From positions 395,259 to 459,258 of the forward strand of contig NZ_GG669993.1 of assembly GCF_000159315.1 (NCBI RefSeq): a DNA stretch of 64,000 nucleotides, given 5' to 3'. Numbering within the stretch: position 1 is the stretch's first letter; each line of letters starts with the position of its first letter. This document shows, piece by piece, positions 1-8,476 of this stretch. A program made the position numbers and the translations under genes. The stretch is from Lentilactobacillus hilgardii DSM 20176 = ATCC 8290 (lineage in GTDB: Bacteria > Bacillota > Bacilli > Lactobacillales > Lactobacillaceae). The notes under the pieces are model-generated. The model saw only the letters and a program-made list of their open reading frames with translations. It did not search any database and was not told where the DNA came from.

Positions 1-650
1 CTTCGAGTTTGAATCAAAACGGTTCCAATACCCTTAAAGTGGTTAACCAATCCTTCACCGGTCTTAAAACCAAATGTGCCGCTGCCGACTTCAATGTTAT
101 AGTCCAAGCTTTGACTCCAAGCAACAACATTACTGTTGTCAACAACGTATTCATCATTTCCCTGCAACTCGACGGACATAATATCAGCATATCCCGAAAC
201 CAGAAAAGTACCACTACCCTGCGTCTCCATGACAAACAACCCGCCGGTTCCGCCAAAGACAGCGCTTCCCAGCTTTTGTCGAATCATTTTATAATTGGTC
301 CCTTCATCGGAAGCCAAGTATGCGCTGGTATTGAGACGCCACTGATGAGACTCATCCGTACGCAATTCCCGAATGGCCCCAGGATTGGCAGGCGCAATCA
401 GCAGTTCCCCGTCGTCTGTGTTGCCTGTGGCAGTTGTAATGAAGAATCCCTCACCACTGGTTACAGAACGACCCAGCGCGCTTAATACACCCCCGAAGCC
501 TTTTTTACCATTGCTGTTCATGTGCCCTTCCAAAGTCACTTGACCATTATGGGCAATCATTGATCCGCGTTCAATTTGAATCTGCTCGCCCTTGCGCAGT
601 TTGAGCGTGACTGTGGGAAATGCAGTATCTTTTGAAATTGTAAAATCCAT
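1..650 (-). CDS. AIM24 / TIGR00266-family protein, C-terminus outside the window
   Basis: An open frame reads on the minus strand from an ATG at 650 to the window edge, giving about 216 residues with no stop, so the C-terminus is missing. It begins MDFTISKDTAFPTVTLKLRK and carries the Gly-rich beta-strand repeats of the AIM24/TIGR00266 family: a GSMIAHNG turn near residue 30, a GGTGGLFVMETQGSGTFLVSG block and a final GEGLVNHFKGIG-type segment. A purine-rich GGGGA lies about 12 bases upstream of the ATG. The biochemical role of the family is not known in bacteria; the fold resembles tryptophan RNA-binding attenuator-like beta domains. There is no signal peptide. It is divergent from the acetyltransferase gene to its right. 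Confidence 0.85.
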   Translation of the reverse strand, partial: MDFTISKDTAFPTVTLKLRKGEQIQIERGSMIAHNGQVTLEGHMNSNGKKGFGGVLSALGRSVTSGEGFFITTATGNTDDGELLIAPANPGAIRELRTDESHQWRLNTSAYLASDEGTNYKMIRQKLGSAVFGGTGGLFVMETQGSGTFLVSGYADIMSVELQGNDEYVVDNSNVVAWSQSLDYNIEVGSGTFGFKTGEGLVNHFKGIGTVLIQTR

Positions 651-847
651 GATTCTTCATCCCCTAACCAAATTTGACTCCAGTATAACAGAGGATTAGT
701 CGAAATTAATGCTTAATTGACTGAAAAGATCAGCTGTACAACAAAAGCCAATATCAACCTGAATGATATCAAAATCGACTAGATAATGGCTATCCACCAA
801 TCAATTATCGTATAATTAAACAAAATCAGAAAGTGATGGAAATATCT

Positions 848-1324
848 ATGCAAATCATACCACTCGAATGCCATCGTCAATCGGCCATTCAATTATTTCA
901 AAATCTATGGGGAACAACCAACATGGTTGTTTCGACGGGACAATATGATATTAAAGATTTAAAAGGCTTTATTGCAATGGAAAATGACCAAATCATCGGT
1001 TTATTAAGCTATGAATTAAAGGCGGATTATCTTGAAATTATTTCTATTGATAGTCTAAGGACGGGAATCGGTATCGGTTCTCAACTATTAAATATGGTTG
1101 AAGAGCTGGCATACGAAAAACGGTTGAACAAACTTGGGGTTATCACGACAAACGATAATCTGAATGCGCTTGGCTTTTATCAAAAAAGAGGGTTTCGGCT
1201 AACGGAAGTGATCCCAGACGCAGTTAGACTGGCCCGAAAAATCAAGCCGGAGATTCCGCTAAAAGCAGATAACGGCATCCCAATTTTTGATGAATTAAAA
1301 CTGGTGAAACAGCTTATGGACTGA
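848..1324 (+). CDS. GNAT-family N-acetyltransferase
   Basis: A protein of about 158 residues with the GNAT fold order. A beta strand with IIGLLSYEL leads into the acetyl-CoA pyrophosphate loop RTGIGIGSQLLN (the R-x-x-G-x-G motif A), followed by the ALGFYQKRGFRL motif B near the C-terminus. The substrate cannot be told from sequence. In-frame GTG (833) and ATG (836) codons lie upstream; I chose 848 because GTGATGG at 833-839 can act as a weak Shine-Dalgarno site and the protein then starts MQIIPLE, but the start is uncertain by five codons. A TATAAT box at 811-816 gives a plausible -10, although no good -35 is visible. It stands alone between the AIM24 and ClC genes. Confidence 0.82.
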   Translation: MQIIPLECHRQSAIQLFQNLWGTTNMVVSTGQYDIKDLKGFIAMENDQIIGLLSYELKADYLEIISIDSLRTGIGIGSQLLNMVEELAYEKRLNKLGVITTNDNLNALGFYQKRGFRLTEVIPDAVRLARKIKPEIPLKADNGIPIFDELKLVKQLMD

Positions 1325-1534
1325 CAACGACGACTAATTTCATTTTGCCAACCAAACCCACATTCCAAGCATTTTTGATAATCCGCCTGCACATTTTTGC
1401 CTGTTTAAATGCTGGTGCCAAGATTTCTGATTGTTGAACTCAACCGATTTATTTTTGAAAGTTAGTTATCTTTTAATAATTTTCATGAACCGTTAATCCT
1501 ATTAATGGTTGGATGTGGTAAGATAATTTCTGTT

Positions 1535-2773
1535 ATGAAAAAGGAAAATTTAATTTTAACTATTTCAACAATTGCTTTGGGGCTTTTTGTTGGTATGAGT
1601 TCACTTTTTTTGAGTTTGCTTTTAACTTTTATTGAGGAAGAATTTCTTCATTTTAAAGAAACGCCACTTCGACCAATTGTCACGGGAAGCCCAAACGATG
1701 CCAGACTGTTCTCGGTTTTTATCGGTGGTATCATTGCGGCAGTCATTTGGTGGATATTAAGGACAAAAGTAAAGCCACCTGTGACAATTGGAAAAGGGTT
1801 GGCTGGTGAAAACATGCCTGCTGTTCAAACCATTCTTCACGTTATAACCCAGATCTTTTACGTAGGAACTGGTGGCTCTATTGGTCGAGAACTGGCACCC
1901 CGAGAAGCCGGTGCCATGATTGCCCAAAAGTGGAATAACCTACTTAACAGGGTGCATTGGGGCCATTTATCTAAAGACGACGTTGTTTTGTTAATTGCTT
2001 CAGCTGCAGGTGCTGGTTTTGCCGGCGTTTATAACGCTCCTATAACGGGGATGTTCTTTTGTGTTGAAGTTCTATTTAAGAAAATATCAATGCGATCCGT
2101 TTGCGTTAGCCTACCAATGTCAGTGATTGCCGTGCTTGTTAGTTCCAGTGTCCGAGGAACAGAACCTTACTATTTAGTCGGCAAGGCCAAATTCGAGCCT
2201 AAATTCTTATTGATTGCTATTTTTATTTCCCTTCTTTGCGGCATTGTTGGCGCGCTTTTCCGAAAATCTTTTACATGGGCTGAAAGTGTAAAACCGGACA
2301 ATTACCATATTTTATGGCAACTACCACTACTTTCTTTAGTTACAGGTTTAATTTCAATTAATTTCCCCCAGATAATGGGAAATGGTCGGGCCCTTGCCCA
2401 ATTTTCGATCAGCACTACGGGTAAAAATTTACTGCTTGTATTGTTACTGGGAGCCATTGCAAAGTACGCCGTAACCGTCTTTACAATTCGGGCTGGTGCT
2501 TTTGGAGGGACTTTAACGCCTTCTGTTGCAATTGGAGCCGCTATTGGTGCATTCATAGGTATCATCATCTTTCCATACATTGGCATGCCAATTTGGCAGT
2601 GTGCATTGCTTGGCGGCTGTAGCCTATTAGCCGCTTCCCAGCAGGCTCCTTTGATGGCATTATTCATGGTTTTTGAAGTCTGCCATCTGAATTCTATAGC
2701 ACTAATCCCACTGGGAATGGGAGTCGCAATCTCAGTTGCAATCTCAAGAGTTGTTTTAAGAAAAGTTATGTAA
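1535..2773 (+). CDS. ClC-family chloride channel or Cl-/H+ antiporter
   Basis: An integral membrane protein of 412 residues with about ten hydrophobic segments. ClC signatures are present: GSIGRE at residues 114-119, whose Glu119 matches the gating glutamate of the GREGP motif, and GAFGGTLTP around residue 325, corresponding to GxFxP. The usual GSGIP anion-site loop is altered to a GENMP-like segment, so ion selectivity is uncertain (Cl- versus F- or another anion). No CBS domains follow, as in many short bacterial ClCs. I prefer the ATG at 1535 (MKKENLIL) over an in-frame ATG at 1505, since the extra ten residues look unlike an N-terminus and neither start has a strong ribosome site. A terminator follows at 2805-2855. 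Confidence 0.87.
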   Translation: MKKENLILTISTIALGLFVGMSSLFLSLLLTFIEEEFLHFKETPLRPIVTGSPNDARLFSVFIGGIIAAVIWWILRTKVKPPVTIGKGLAGENMPAVQTILHVITQIFYVGTGGSIGRELAPREAGAMIAQKWNNLLNRVHWGHLSKDDVVLLIASAAGAGFAGVYNAPITGMFFCVEVLFKKISMRSVCVSLPMSVIAVLVSSSVRGTEPYYLVGKAKFEPKFLLIAIFISLLCGIVGALFRKSFTWAESVKPDNYHILWQLPLLSLVTGLISINFPQIMGNGRALAQFSISTTGKNLLLVLLLGAIAKYAVTVFTIRAGAFGGTLTPSVAIGAAIGAFIGIIIFPYIGMPIWQCALLGGCSLLAASQQAPLMALFMVFEVCHLNSIALIPLGMGVAISVAISRVVLRKVM

Positions 2774-2804
2774 GTTAATGTATTTACACGTAAACCATCA
2801 AAAT

Positions 2805-2855
2805 ACCGCCATTGTTTTCGACGTTGATTAGTCAAAAACAATGACGGTCTTTTAT
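2805..2855. terminator. Bidirectional Rho-independent terminator
   Basis: The arms ACCGCCATTGTTTT (2805-2818) and AAAACAATGACGGT (2836-2849) pair with one mismatch and are followed by CTTTTATT on the plus strand. On the minus strand the stem is followed by ATTTTG. It sits between two convergent genes, the ClC channel and the P1B-4 ATPase, and probably ends both transcripts. Confidence 0.8.
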
Positions 2856-2886
2856 TCACTAACAAAATAAATCTGATCATGTTTCA

Positions 2887-4830
2887 TCAGCCTTTTATTA
2901 CCGGATTCATCTTCTGTCCAAGTGTTGGTTCGGTTTGCTTTTTTACAGACTCATTTGAATCTTTATTTCCTTTTAACAATCTCAAACCATTCAAAATTAC
3001 CAATAATGTACTTCCCTCGTGCATGAAGACGCCTAAGCCAATCGTCATCAGACCAAAGAAATTAAGTCCAACCAATACCATTACGACAACCAATGCGAAA
3101 ATAATATTTTGCCAGACAACTTTTTTTAACCGTTTGGATACTTCATACGACGTCACAAATTTTGATAAATCATTTTTCATTAATACAACATCCGCGACAT
3201 CGACTGCGACATCGGTACCATCTCCCATAGCGGTCCCAATATCTGCAGTCACCAATGCCGGTGCATCATTCACACCGTCACCGACCATTCCGGTTACTTT
3301 ACCTTGACCCTTTTGTTGTTTAATCACGTCAACTTTTTGCTCAGGTAGAACATTGGTAATCACTTCATCAATTCCCAAAAATTGACCAATGGCTTCACCA
3401 GTCTGCTTTGAATCGCCCGTAATCATCATGGTGTGAATCCGTTGATCTTTCAAAAACTGAATTGTCTGCTTTGATTTTTCATTTGGTGTATCCATCAATG
3501 CAATCAAGCCAATTACCTTATCGTTTTCGGCGAGATAGACAACTGTCTTGCCTTCACCGGCAAACTGACGCATCTTCTTATCGATTAATGACGATACTTC
3601 CGAAAATAAGCTTGGCTTTTTAATGGCATACACCTTACTGCCATAAACAGCTTGAACCCCTTTACCAATTTCATTTGACACATCAACCTGAAGCCTTTCG
3701 GTTGGTACAAAATGACTTGCAATTGCAGAAGCCAGTGGATGATTGATTTGAGATTCAATGGCAAAAATAATGTTTGTTAACTTGTCTTTGTCTTTAGAAT
3801 CAACTAAATAAAAGTCCGTGACTTCCGGTTCTCCTTTGGTGAGCGTTCCCGTTTTGTCAAAAGCAACCGTCTCTAATTCTGCTAAATTGGACAAATACGA
3901 ACCACCCTTGAATAGAACACCCTTTTTAGCTAATTGCGATAGGGCAGAAAGTGTTGCCGGTACCGCTGCAGCTGCAAAAGCACATGGTGAAGCTGAAATC
4001 AGAAAAACAATACTTCTATATAAACTAACGCTTAACCCCCAGTTAAAGCCCCAATAACCAGCCGCCAAAACAAGTGGGAATAAAATTAAGACGGCCGTGA
4101 CATATTTAGGTTCCAACAGTTTAATCCTGGTTGCAGTCTTACTTAAATGACTTTGAGACTGTTCGACCAATTTTAAAATTTTAGCAAGGACCGTTTCATC
4201 ATTACTTTTCGTTGCTGTCATCATAAACGTGGCATTTCCGTTGACCGTACCCGCAAAAACATTATCACCAGGTCCTTTTTCTCTGGGAATACTCTCACCA
4301 TTGATAGCTGATTCGTTAATGGCAGGTTGACCACTAATGATTTGACCGTCTATTGGTACCTGGTCACCATTTTGTACCTGAATTCGATCGCCAATTTTGA
4401 CATCGTTAACCGAAATTTCCGAAGCCTTTCCGTCATCATCGATTCTCTTGGCCTTAACCGGTGTCATTTCCAATAAAGCTTTAATTTCCCGCCGGCTTTT
4501 GCCTTCAGCAAATTCTTCCAAGAAATGTGCACCGGCAAATATCAGAACCAGTAACGCTGCTTCTTCGTAACTCCCAATGAGAATGGCACCAACAGCACCT
4601 ATTGACATTAATAAATGAATGTTAGGCATGAATCTGCCAGTTCTTTTGCTTTCCAAAATGGTCTTTTCAAAGCCTTCAAAAATAACGTGATATCCCGAAG
4701 AAACTGTCGCAATTAAAAATAAACTGGTGACAATAGCTGAGTTAAAACCAGAAAACATTAATACCAGACCAAGTAGATACAGGATCACCCCAAAAAAATA
4801 TAATTTGGTTGTCATTTTCAATTTTTTCAC
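2887..4830 (-). CDS. P1B-4-type heavy-metal ATPase (probable Fe2+/Co2+/Zn2+ exporter)
   Basis: A 647-residue P-type ATPase. NGES (residues 177-180) replaces TGES in the actuator domain, the membrane metal site is SPC (281-283), the phosphorylated Asp is D325 in DKTGT, and GDGVND lies in the hinge. Near the C-terminus HEGST (604-608) matches the HEGG/S-T signature that, with SPC, defines P1B-4 ATPases such as PfeT, CoaT and ZosA. There is no N-terminal HMA metal-binding domain, as is usual in this class. The start is a GTG at 4830 behind GGGAGGT. The gene is divergent from a frameshifted ArsR repressor, with a perfect 10-bp palindrome between them, so metal-induced expression is likely. Which of Fe, Co or Zn is exported cannot be decided from sequence. 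Confidence 0.9.
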   Translation of the reverse strand: MKKLKMTTKLYFFGVILYLLGLVLMFSGFNSAIVTSLFLIATVSSGYHVIFEGFEKTILESKRTGRFMPNIHLLMSIGAVGAILIGSYEEAALLVLIFAGAHFLEEFAEGKSRREIKALLEMTPVKAKRIDDDGKASEISVNDVKIGDRIQVQNGDQVPIDGQIISGQPAINESAINGESIPREKGPGDNVFAGTVNGNATFMMTATKSNDETVLAKILKLVEQSQSHLSKTATRIKLLEPKYVTAVLILFPLVLAAGYWGFNWGLSVSLYRSIVFLISASPCAFAAAAVPATLSALSQLAKKGVLFKGGSYLSNLAELETVAFDKTGTLTKGEPEVTDFYLVDSKDKDKLTNIIFAIESQINHPLASAIASHFVPTERLQVDVSNEIGKGVQAVYGSKVYAIKKPSLFSEVSSLIDKKMRQFAGEGKTVVYLAENDKVIGLIALMDTPNEKSKQTIQFLKDQRIHTMMITGDSKQTGEAIGQFLGIDEVITNVLPEQKVDVIKQQKGQGKVTGMVGDGVNDAPALVTADIGTAMGDGTDVAVDVADVVLMKNDLSKFVTSYEVSKRLKKVVWQNIIFALVVVMVLVGLNFFGLMTIGLGVFMHEGSTLLVILNGLRLLKGNKDSNESVKKQTEPTLGQKMNPVIKG

Positions 4831-4890
4831 GAGACTTACCTCCCTGTCTAATAATTGTCAATTTTAATCTAACGTACATTTGAATTTACG

Positions 4891-4916
4891 TTCATATGAG
4901 TAACTCCTCATATGAA
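4891..4916. promoter_or_regulatory. Probable ArsR/CzrA-type operator
   Basis: TTCATATGAG (4891-4900) and CTCATATGAA (4907-4916) form a perfect 10-bp inverted repeat around a 6-bp spacer. The arrangement resembles the ATATGAA-N6-TTCATAT operators bound by metal-sensing ArsR/SmtB/CzrA proteins. A second inverted repeat, AACGTA (4871-4876) with TACGTT (4887-4892), overlaps its left end. Both lie between the P1B-4 ATPase gene and the divergent arsR, so they can control both promoters. Confidence 0.7.
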
Positions 4917-4960
4917 TATCTTATCATTTATTTTCAAAAATCTCAAGCATTCCTTCCTGC

Positions 4961-4994
4961 TTGACACAATGCGACTAAATTCGTACATTATAAT
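4961..4994 (+). promoter_or_regulatory. Promoter of the arsR gene
   Basis: A consensus -35 TTGACA at 4961-4966 is followed after 17 bases by TACATT (4984-4989), which runs into TATAAT (4989-4994). The arsR Shine-Dalgarno site GGAGG is at 5011-5015. The operator palindrome lies about 45 bases upstream of this -35. Confidence 0.55.
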
Positions 4995-5022
4995 TATTAT
5001 AGATTTCCACGGAGGTAATCAT

Positions 5023-5377
5023 TTGACTGAACAGGATCACAAACAAGCCTATGAACAAATGAAAGAAAATGGCATTCCGCTTTCCGAACATATTGATACG
5101 GTAACGACTGTTTTTAAAGTCATTGCCGATCAAACACGAATGAGAATTCTGTTGGCGTTGTCGGAAACATCGTTAAGTGTTAAAAATTGCCGATATCTTA
5201 ACAATGAGTCAATCCAGCATCTCCCACCAACTTCGGGTGTTAAAGGACAATCGACTGGTAAAGGGAACACGGCTCGGGAAACAAATTCACTATCAATTAA
5301 CTGATGATCATATTGTTCAAATATTCAAACAGATCATTGAACATATAGAAGAAAAGAAACAACATCATTTATCCTGA
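5023..5377 (+). pseudogene. ArsR-family metal-sensing repressor, frameshifted
   Basis: Two overlapping frames together encode one ArsR-type winged-helix protein of about 118 residues. The first starts at a TTG (5023) behind GGAGGTAATCA and covers the N-terminal helices up to LLALSETSLSV. The second resumes at LKIADILTMSQSSISHQLRV, the recognition helix, and continues through the wing to a His-rich tail at 5377. The break lies at an A5 tract around 5180-5184 and fits one inserted or two missing bases. A HxxH-containing last helix (EHIEEKKQHH) resembles the alpha-5 metal site of CzrA-type sensors. The partner is the divergent P1B-4 ATPase. It may be a real loss of repression or a sequencing indel. 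Confidence 0.78.
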
Positions 5378-5383
5378 TGCAAC

Positions 5384-5440
5384 AAAAAATGATTTGACCG
5401 TTTGCCATTATGAGGCATTAGGTCAAATCATTTTTTGGTG
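5384..5440. terminator. Bidirectional Rho-independent terminator
   Basis: A perfect 16-bp stem, AAAAAATGATTTGACC (5384-5399) with GGTCAAATCATTTTTT (5421-5436), carries A and T runs at its ends and so works on both strands. It separates the convergent arsR and copper ATPase genes. Confidence 0.9.
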
Positions 5441-5467
5441 ACTATTTTGACAATTATCTCGTTGCAC

Positions 5468-7411
5468 TCAAGCAGTGACCTTATCATTCTCATGGTCTCC
5501 TGCAATTTTAGATCTATTCAGAAGCAACGATGACGTCACCACCGAAACGGATGAGAAAGCCATTGCCAAGCCCGCTAATTCAGGGCTTAACTGAAGGCCG
5601 ATACCAACTAGAATTCCTGCAGAGATTGGAATACCAATTAAATTGTAAATGAAAGCCCAAAACAGATTTAATTTAATTCGATTAAATGTCTTTTTGGCAA
5701 TATCAAGTGCACGAACAACGCCCAGTAAATCATTTTGAATTAAAATAATTTCACCTGATTCAATGGCAATATCCGTTCCAGATCCCATTGCAATACCAAC
5801 ATTGGCAACGGTTAGTGCCGGTGCATCATTAATACCATCCCCAACGAAAGCGACTTTGCCTGACTGTTGTAAAGCTTTAACATGGTCAGCCTTTTCATTT
5901 GGCAAAACGCCGGCAATGACTTGATCGATGCCAACTTGTCTGCCAATCGCTTGAGCAACCCGTTGATTATCCCCGGTTAACATAACCGTTTTAAGTCCTC
6001 GGGAACGTAATTCGGTAATTGCTTCAGTAGCGGTTTTCTTAGGGGTATCTTGGATTGCAATCAACCCAATGATTTTTTCATTTAAGCCGACCAACACAAC
6101 CGTTTTGGCATCATTCTGTAATTTAGCCATTTGCTTCTTCATTTCATCTGATAACAGATAATCATTTGATAGTTTATCACTGCCAACAAAGGCTTTTTGA
6201 TTGTTAACAACTGCTTTAACACCTTTACCTTCAATATTTTTAAATTTTTTGGCCTTTTGATAAGTTATCTTGGCTTCACTCACTTTAGCCATAACCGCGG
6301 CTGCCAGTGGGTGCTCGGAATTCTCTTCCAAACTTGCAGCAACTTGAAGCACTTTTTCCTGATTACCTACGACATCGGTAACAACCGGCTTTCCCGCTGT
6401 AATTGTACCTGTTTTATCAAAAACAACTGTTTTAACGTCGTTGACCTCTTCAAGTGCCTGGCCATTTTTAATTAAGACGCCCATTTTTGCGGATCGACCG
6501 GTACCCACCATCAGAGCAGTCGGCGTTGCCAATCCCAAGGCACACGGGCAAGCAATGACAATAACAGATACGGCAAATAACATCGCCTGAACTGCCGGTG
6601 CACCTAAAAATACAAACCAAATCACAAAGGTCAAAATAGCAGCGATTAGAACTGCCGGAACAAAAATACCCGAGATCCGATCAGTCAGATTTTGAATAGG
6701 CGCATGACTGGTCTGGGCTTTTCTGACTAATTCGACAATTTGGGACAAAGCTGTGTCTTTGCCAACCTTGGTAGCCCGAAAAATAATCATACCGTCCGAA
6801 TTAATCGTTGAACCGATAACGTTGTCGCCGATTTTTTTAACGACGGGCATACTTTCGCCCGTTACCATAGATTCGTTAATGTTAGTGACACCTTCAGTAA
6901 CAACCCCGTCAACAGGTACCTTTTCGCCCGGACGAACCCGAATCATGTCTCCCACTTGAACTTGTTCAAGTGGCGTTTTAACATACTGTCCCTTGGATAA
7001 AACTTCCGCTTCCTTAACCTGCAAACTCATCAACTTACCTAGAGCATTAGAAGCACTGTGATGCATCCGTTCCTCCAAAGCGTCGCCAAGCAACACAAAA
7101 ACAGTTACAAGCGCAGCGCTTTCGAAGTAAACCGCTCTTCCAGTCATCATTGCAAAAAGTGAGTAAAAATAAGCAACGGAAGTTCCTACGGCAACCAGTG
7201 TATTCATGTTGGCATTATGATGTTTAAATGCCGCCCATGCGCTTTTCCAATAAGAAACCGCTGAAACCAACATAACCATTGTGGTTGTAATGAAGGCAAT
7301 CCAGTTGTATCCGGGCATCATCCAATGAAACGGCATCAGAACCATTTGAAGCAGCATTGGGCTTGCCAAAATTAACGAAAGCCAAAACTTTTTCATATTG
7401 GATAATTTCAT
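5468..7411 (-). CDS. copA: Copper-translocating P1B-1 ATPase lacking HMA domains
   Basis: A 647-residue Cu+ exporter. TGES is at 184-187, the transmembrane metal motif CPC at 288-290, the phosphorylated Asp at 332 in DKTGT, GDGIND in the hinge, and a C-terminal MAFSSVSVVTSS block (from residue 617) matches the M-x2-SS signature of P1B-1 pumps. The protein begins directly with membrane segments, so the usual N-terminal CxxC heavy-metal-associated domains are absent. Its start codon overlaps the stop of the upstream cupredoxin gene by four bases (ATGA), which points to translational coupling. It is the last gene of a three-gene copper operon, with a terminator just beyond. CopA is the family name; silver may also be a substrate. 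Confidence 0.93.
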   Translation of the reverse strand: MKLSNMKKFWLSLILASPMLLQMVLMPFHWMMPGYNWIAFITTTMVMLVSAVSYWKSAWAAFKHHNANMNTLVAVGTSVAYFYSLFAMMTGRAVYFESAALVTVFVLLGDALEERMHHSASNALGKLMSLQVKEAEVLSKGQYVKTPLEQVQVGDMIRVRPGEKVPVDGVVTEGVTNINESMVTGESMPVVKKIGDNVIGSTINSDGMIIFRATKVGKDTALSQIVELVRKAQTSHAPIQNLTDRISGIFVPAVLIAAILTFVIWFVFLGAPAVQAMLFAVSVIVIACPCALGLATPTALMVGTGRSAKMGVLIKNGQALEEVNDVKTVVFDKTGTITAGKPVVTDVVGNQEKVLQVAASLEENSEHPLAAAVMAKVSEAKITYQKAKKFKNIEGKGVKAVVNNQKAFVGSDKLSNDYLLSDEMKKQMAKLQNDAKTVVLVGLNEKIIGLIAIQDTPKKTATEAITELRSRGLKTVMLTGDNQRVAQAIGRQVGIDQVIAGVLPNEKADHVKALQQSGKVAFVGDGINDAPALTVANVGIAMGSGTDIAIESGEIILIQNDLLGVVRALDIAKKTFNRIKLNLFWAFIYNLIGIPISAGILVGIGLQLSPELAGLAMAFSSVSVVTSSLLLNRSKIAGDHENDKVTA

Positions 7412-7731
7412 TCGTTAACAATCACCTTTCCATGGAACATATTCATACCACATGCATAATTGAATTCACCGCTTTTATCAGTACTAACCGAAACCTCGAC
7501 ATTTTTATTTAACGGTAGGTTCTTTTTAAAAGACAATTCTTCAGATTGTACTTTAGCTAAACAGGACGAGTCGTTAATCCGATGAAAAATCAATTTCGCA
7601 GGAACACCTTGTTTAAGCGTGACCGTACTTGGTTCATATCCATGATCAACATTGATCTTAATGATTTGAGTATGACTATTAGTTGTTTCCGACTTGTCCT
7701 GACCACCAAAAAGTTTTTTAAAGTTCATCAT
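7408..7731 (-). CDS. Leaderless cupredoxin-like copper-binding protein
   Basis: A protein of 107 residues without signal peptide or membrane segment. The cupredoxin-type domain spans about residues 20-105 and ends in YACGMNMFHGKVIV, with Cys, Met and His as candidate copper ligands, plus a further Cys in NDSSC. The pattern matches plastocyanin-like domains found beside or fused to copper ATPases (CGMxMxxGK). Two adjacent ATG codons (7731, 7728) follow AGGAAA. It overlaps copA by four bases and lies 25 bases after its membrane-anchored paralogue. I infer a cytosolic copper donor that replaces the missing HMA domain of the ATPase. Confidence 0.85.
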   Translation of the reverse strand: MMNFKKLFGGQDKSETTNSHTQIIKINVDHGYEPSTVTLKQGVPAKLIFHRINDSSCLAKVQSEELSFKKNLPLNKNVEVSVSTDKSGEFNYACGMNMFHGKVIVNE

Positions 7732-7756
7732 TATTTCCTACTTACTATATTTAAAA

Positions 7757-8131
7757 TTAGTTTTTAACAATTATTTTCCCATGGAACATATTCATACCAC
7801 ATGCATAATCAAATTCTTGTGCTTTATCGGTCGGAATTTCAATTTCGGTCACACTCTGTTTTGTTAAGTCTTTATCAATGCCCAACTTTTCAAACACAAC
7901 GTGTGATAAACAAGCGGTTGAGTCATTCATTCGAAAACTCACTTTGGCTGGTATTCCTTTTTTTAAAAATAATGTACTTGGAGAATAACCTCCATCAACC
8001 AAAACAGTTGTTTCCTGTTTATTATCTGCAACCTGCGCATCAGCAACCGACCCTTCATGCTTACCAAAGAACCACCAGACAATAAATGCGATTAACAGGA
8101 TTGCTACCATAAACGTTATCATCTGTACCAT
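7757..8131 (-). CDS. Membrane-anchored cupredoxin-like protein
   Basis: A protein of 124 residues. Residues 1-24 form a single hydrophobic anchor ending in WWFFGKHEG, and a cupredoxin-like domain of about 85 residues follows. Its motifs NDSTAC and YACGMNMFHGKIIV match those of the next gene, so the two are paralogues that differ mainly in the anchor. Orientation rules suggest the domain faces outside. ATG 8131 is preferred over a TTG one codon earlier; AGTAGG precedes it. As first gene of the copper operon it follows two cop-box-like palindromes. A role in extracellular copper binding or in handing copper to or from CopA is inferred. Confidence 0.83.
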   Translation of the reverse strand: MVQMITFMVAILLIAFIVWWFFGKHEGSVADAQVADNKQETTVLVDGGYSPSTLFLKKGIPAKVSFRMNDSTACLSHVVFEKLGIDKDLTKQSVTEIEIPTDKAQEFDYACGMNMFHGKIIVKN

Positions 8132-8202
8132 CAAACCTACTTCCCTTCATCAATATTCTTTAACAAAAGCAATCAGCTGATTTCTTGTTGGTCTTAGTCA
8201 AA

Positions 8203-8246
8203 TTTACAAACGTAAACTTTCTATATTCATAATTTACACTTGTAAA
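8203..8246 (-). promoter_or_regulatory. Pair of cop-box-like operators upstream of the copper operon
   Basis: Two palindromes of the form TTTAC-N4-GTAAA lie at 8203-8216 and 8233-8246, exactly 30 bases apart. The second contains TACACTTGTA, an exact match to the CopY operator TACAnnTGTA; the first differs at one base. A TATAGA-like -10 on the minus strand lies between them. No copY gene is in the window, so the repressor must be encoded elsewhere. The rest of the 8,132-8,476 interval holds only AT-rich sequence and the terminator at 8,398. Confidence 0.65.
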
Positions 8247-8397
8247 CTTAAAAAAGCAAGTATTTTCTGGAATATACTAAAAATAGTCGTCCTGATCATT
8301 AATTTTTTTAAGCATGAGCATTCTAAAACTAACACTTTATAGCTGATAAAAATTGTAAATCAAACAAGAATGACATGCGGGTTTAAGTACCATAATC

Positions 8398-8452
8398 AAA
8401 AAAACAGTATCTCCGGCATTGGCTTATTCCAATGCTGAAAATGCTGTTTTAT
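8398..8452. terminator. Rho-independent terminator after the lacI operon
   Basis: An interrupted stem: AAAACAG (8401-8407) pairs with CTGTTTT (8444-8450), and GCATTGG (8416-8422) with CCAATGC (8429-8435). On the minus strand it is followed by a T run, which suits the end of the lacI transcript. Confidence 0.7.
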
Positions 8453-8476
8453 ATCCTCAGTTACACATTACACTTA

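Noticed and set aside
9..485. Plus-strand open frame of 158 codons
   Set aside because: It is antisense to the AIM24-family gene, which has clear family similarity on the minus strand; this frame has no ribosome site or recognisable domain.
2302..2880. Minus-strand open frame of 192 codons opposite the ClC gene
   Set aside because: It mirrors a well-supported membrane protein gene and runs through the bidirectional terminator; no family match.
4912..5022. N-terminal extension of arsR to ATG 4912
   Set aside because: The ATG lies in the operator palindrome and upstream of the promoter; TTG 5023 has an excellent ribosome site.
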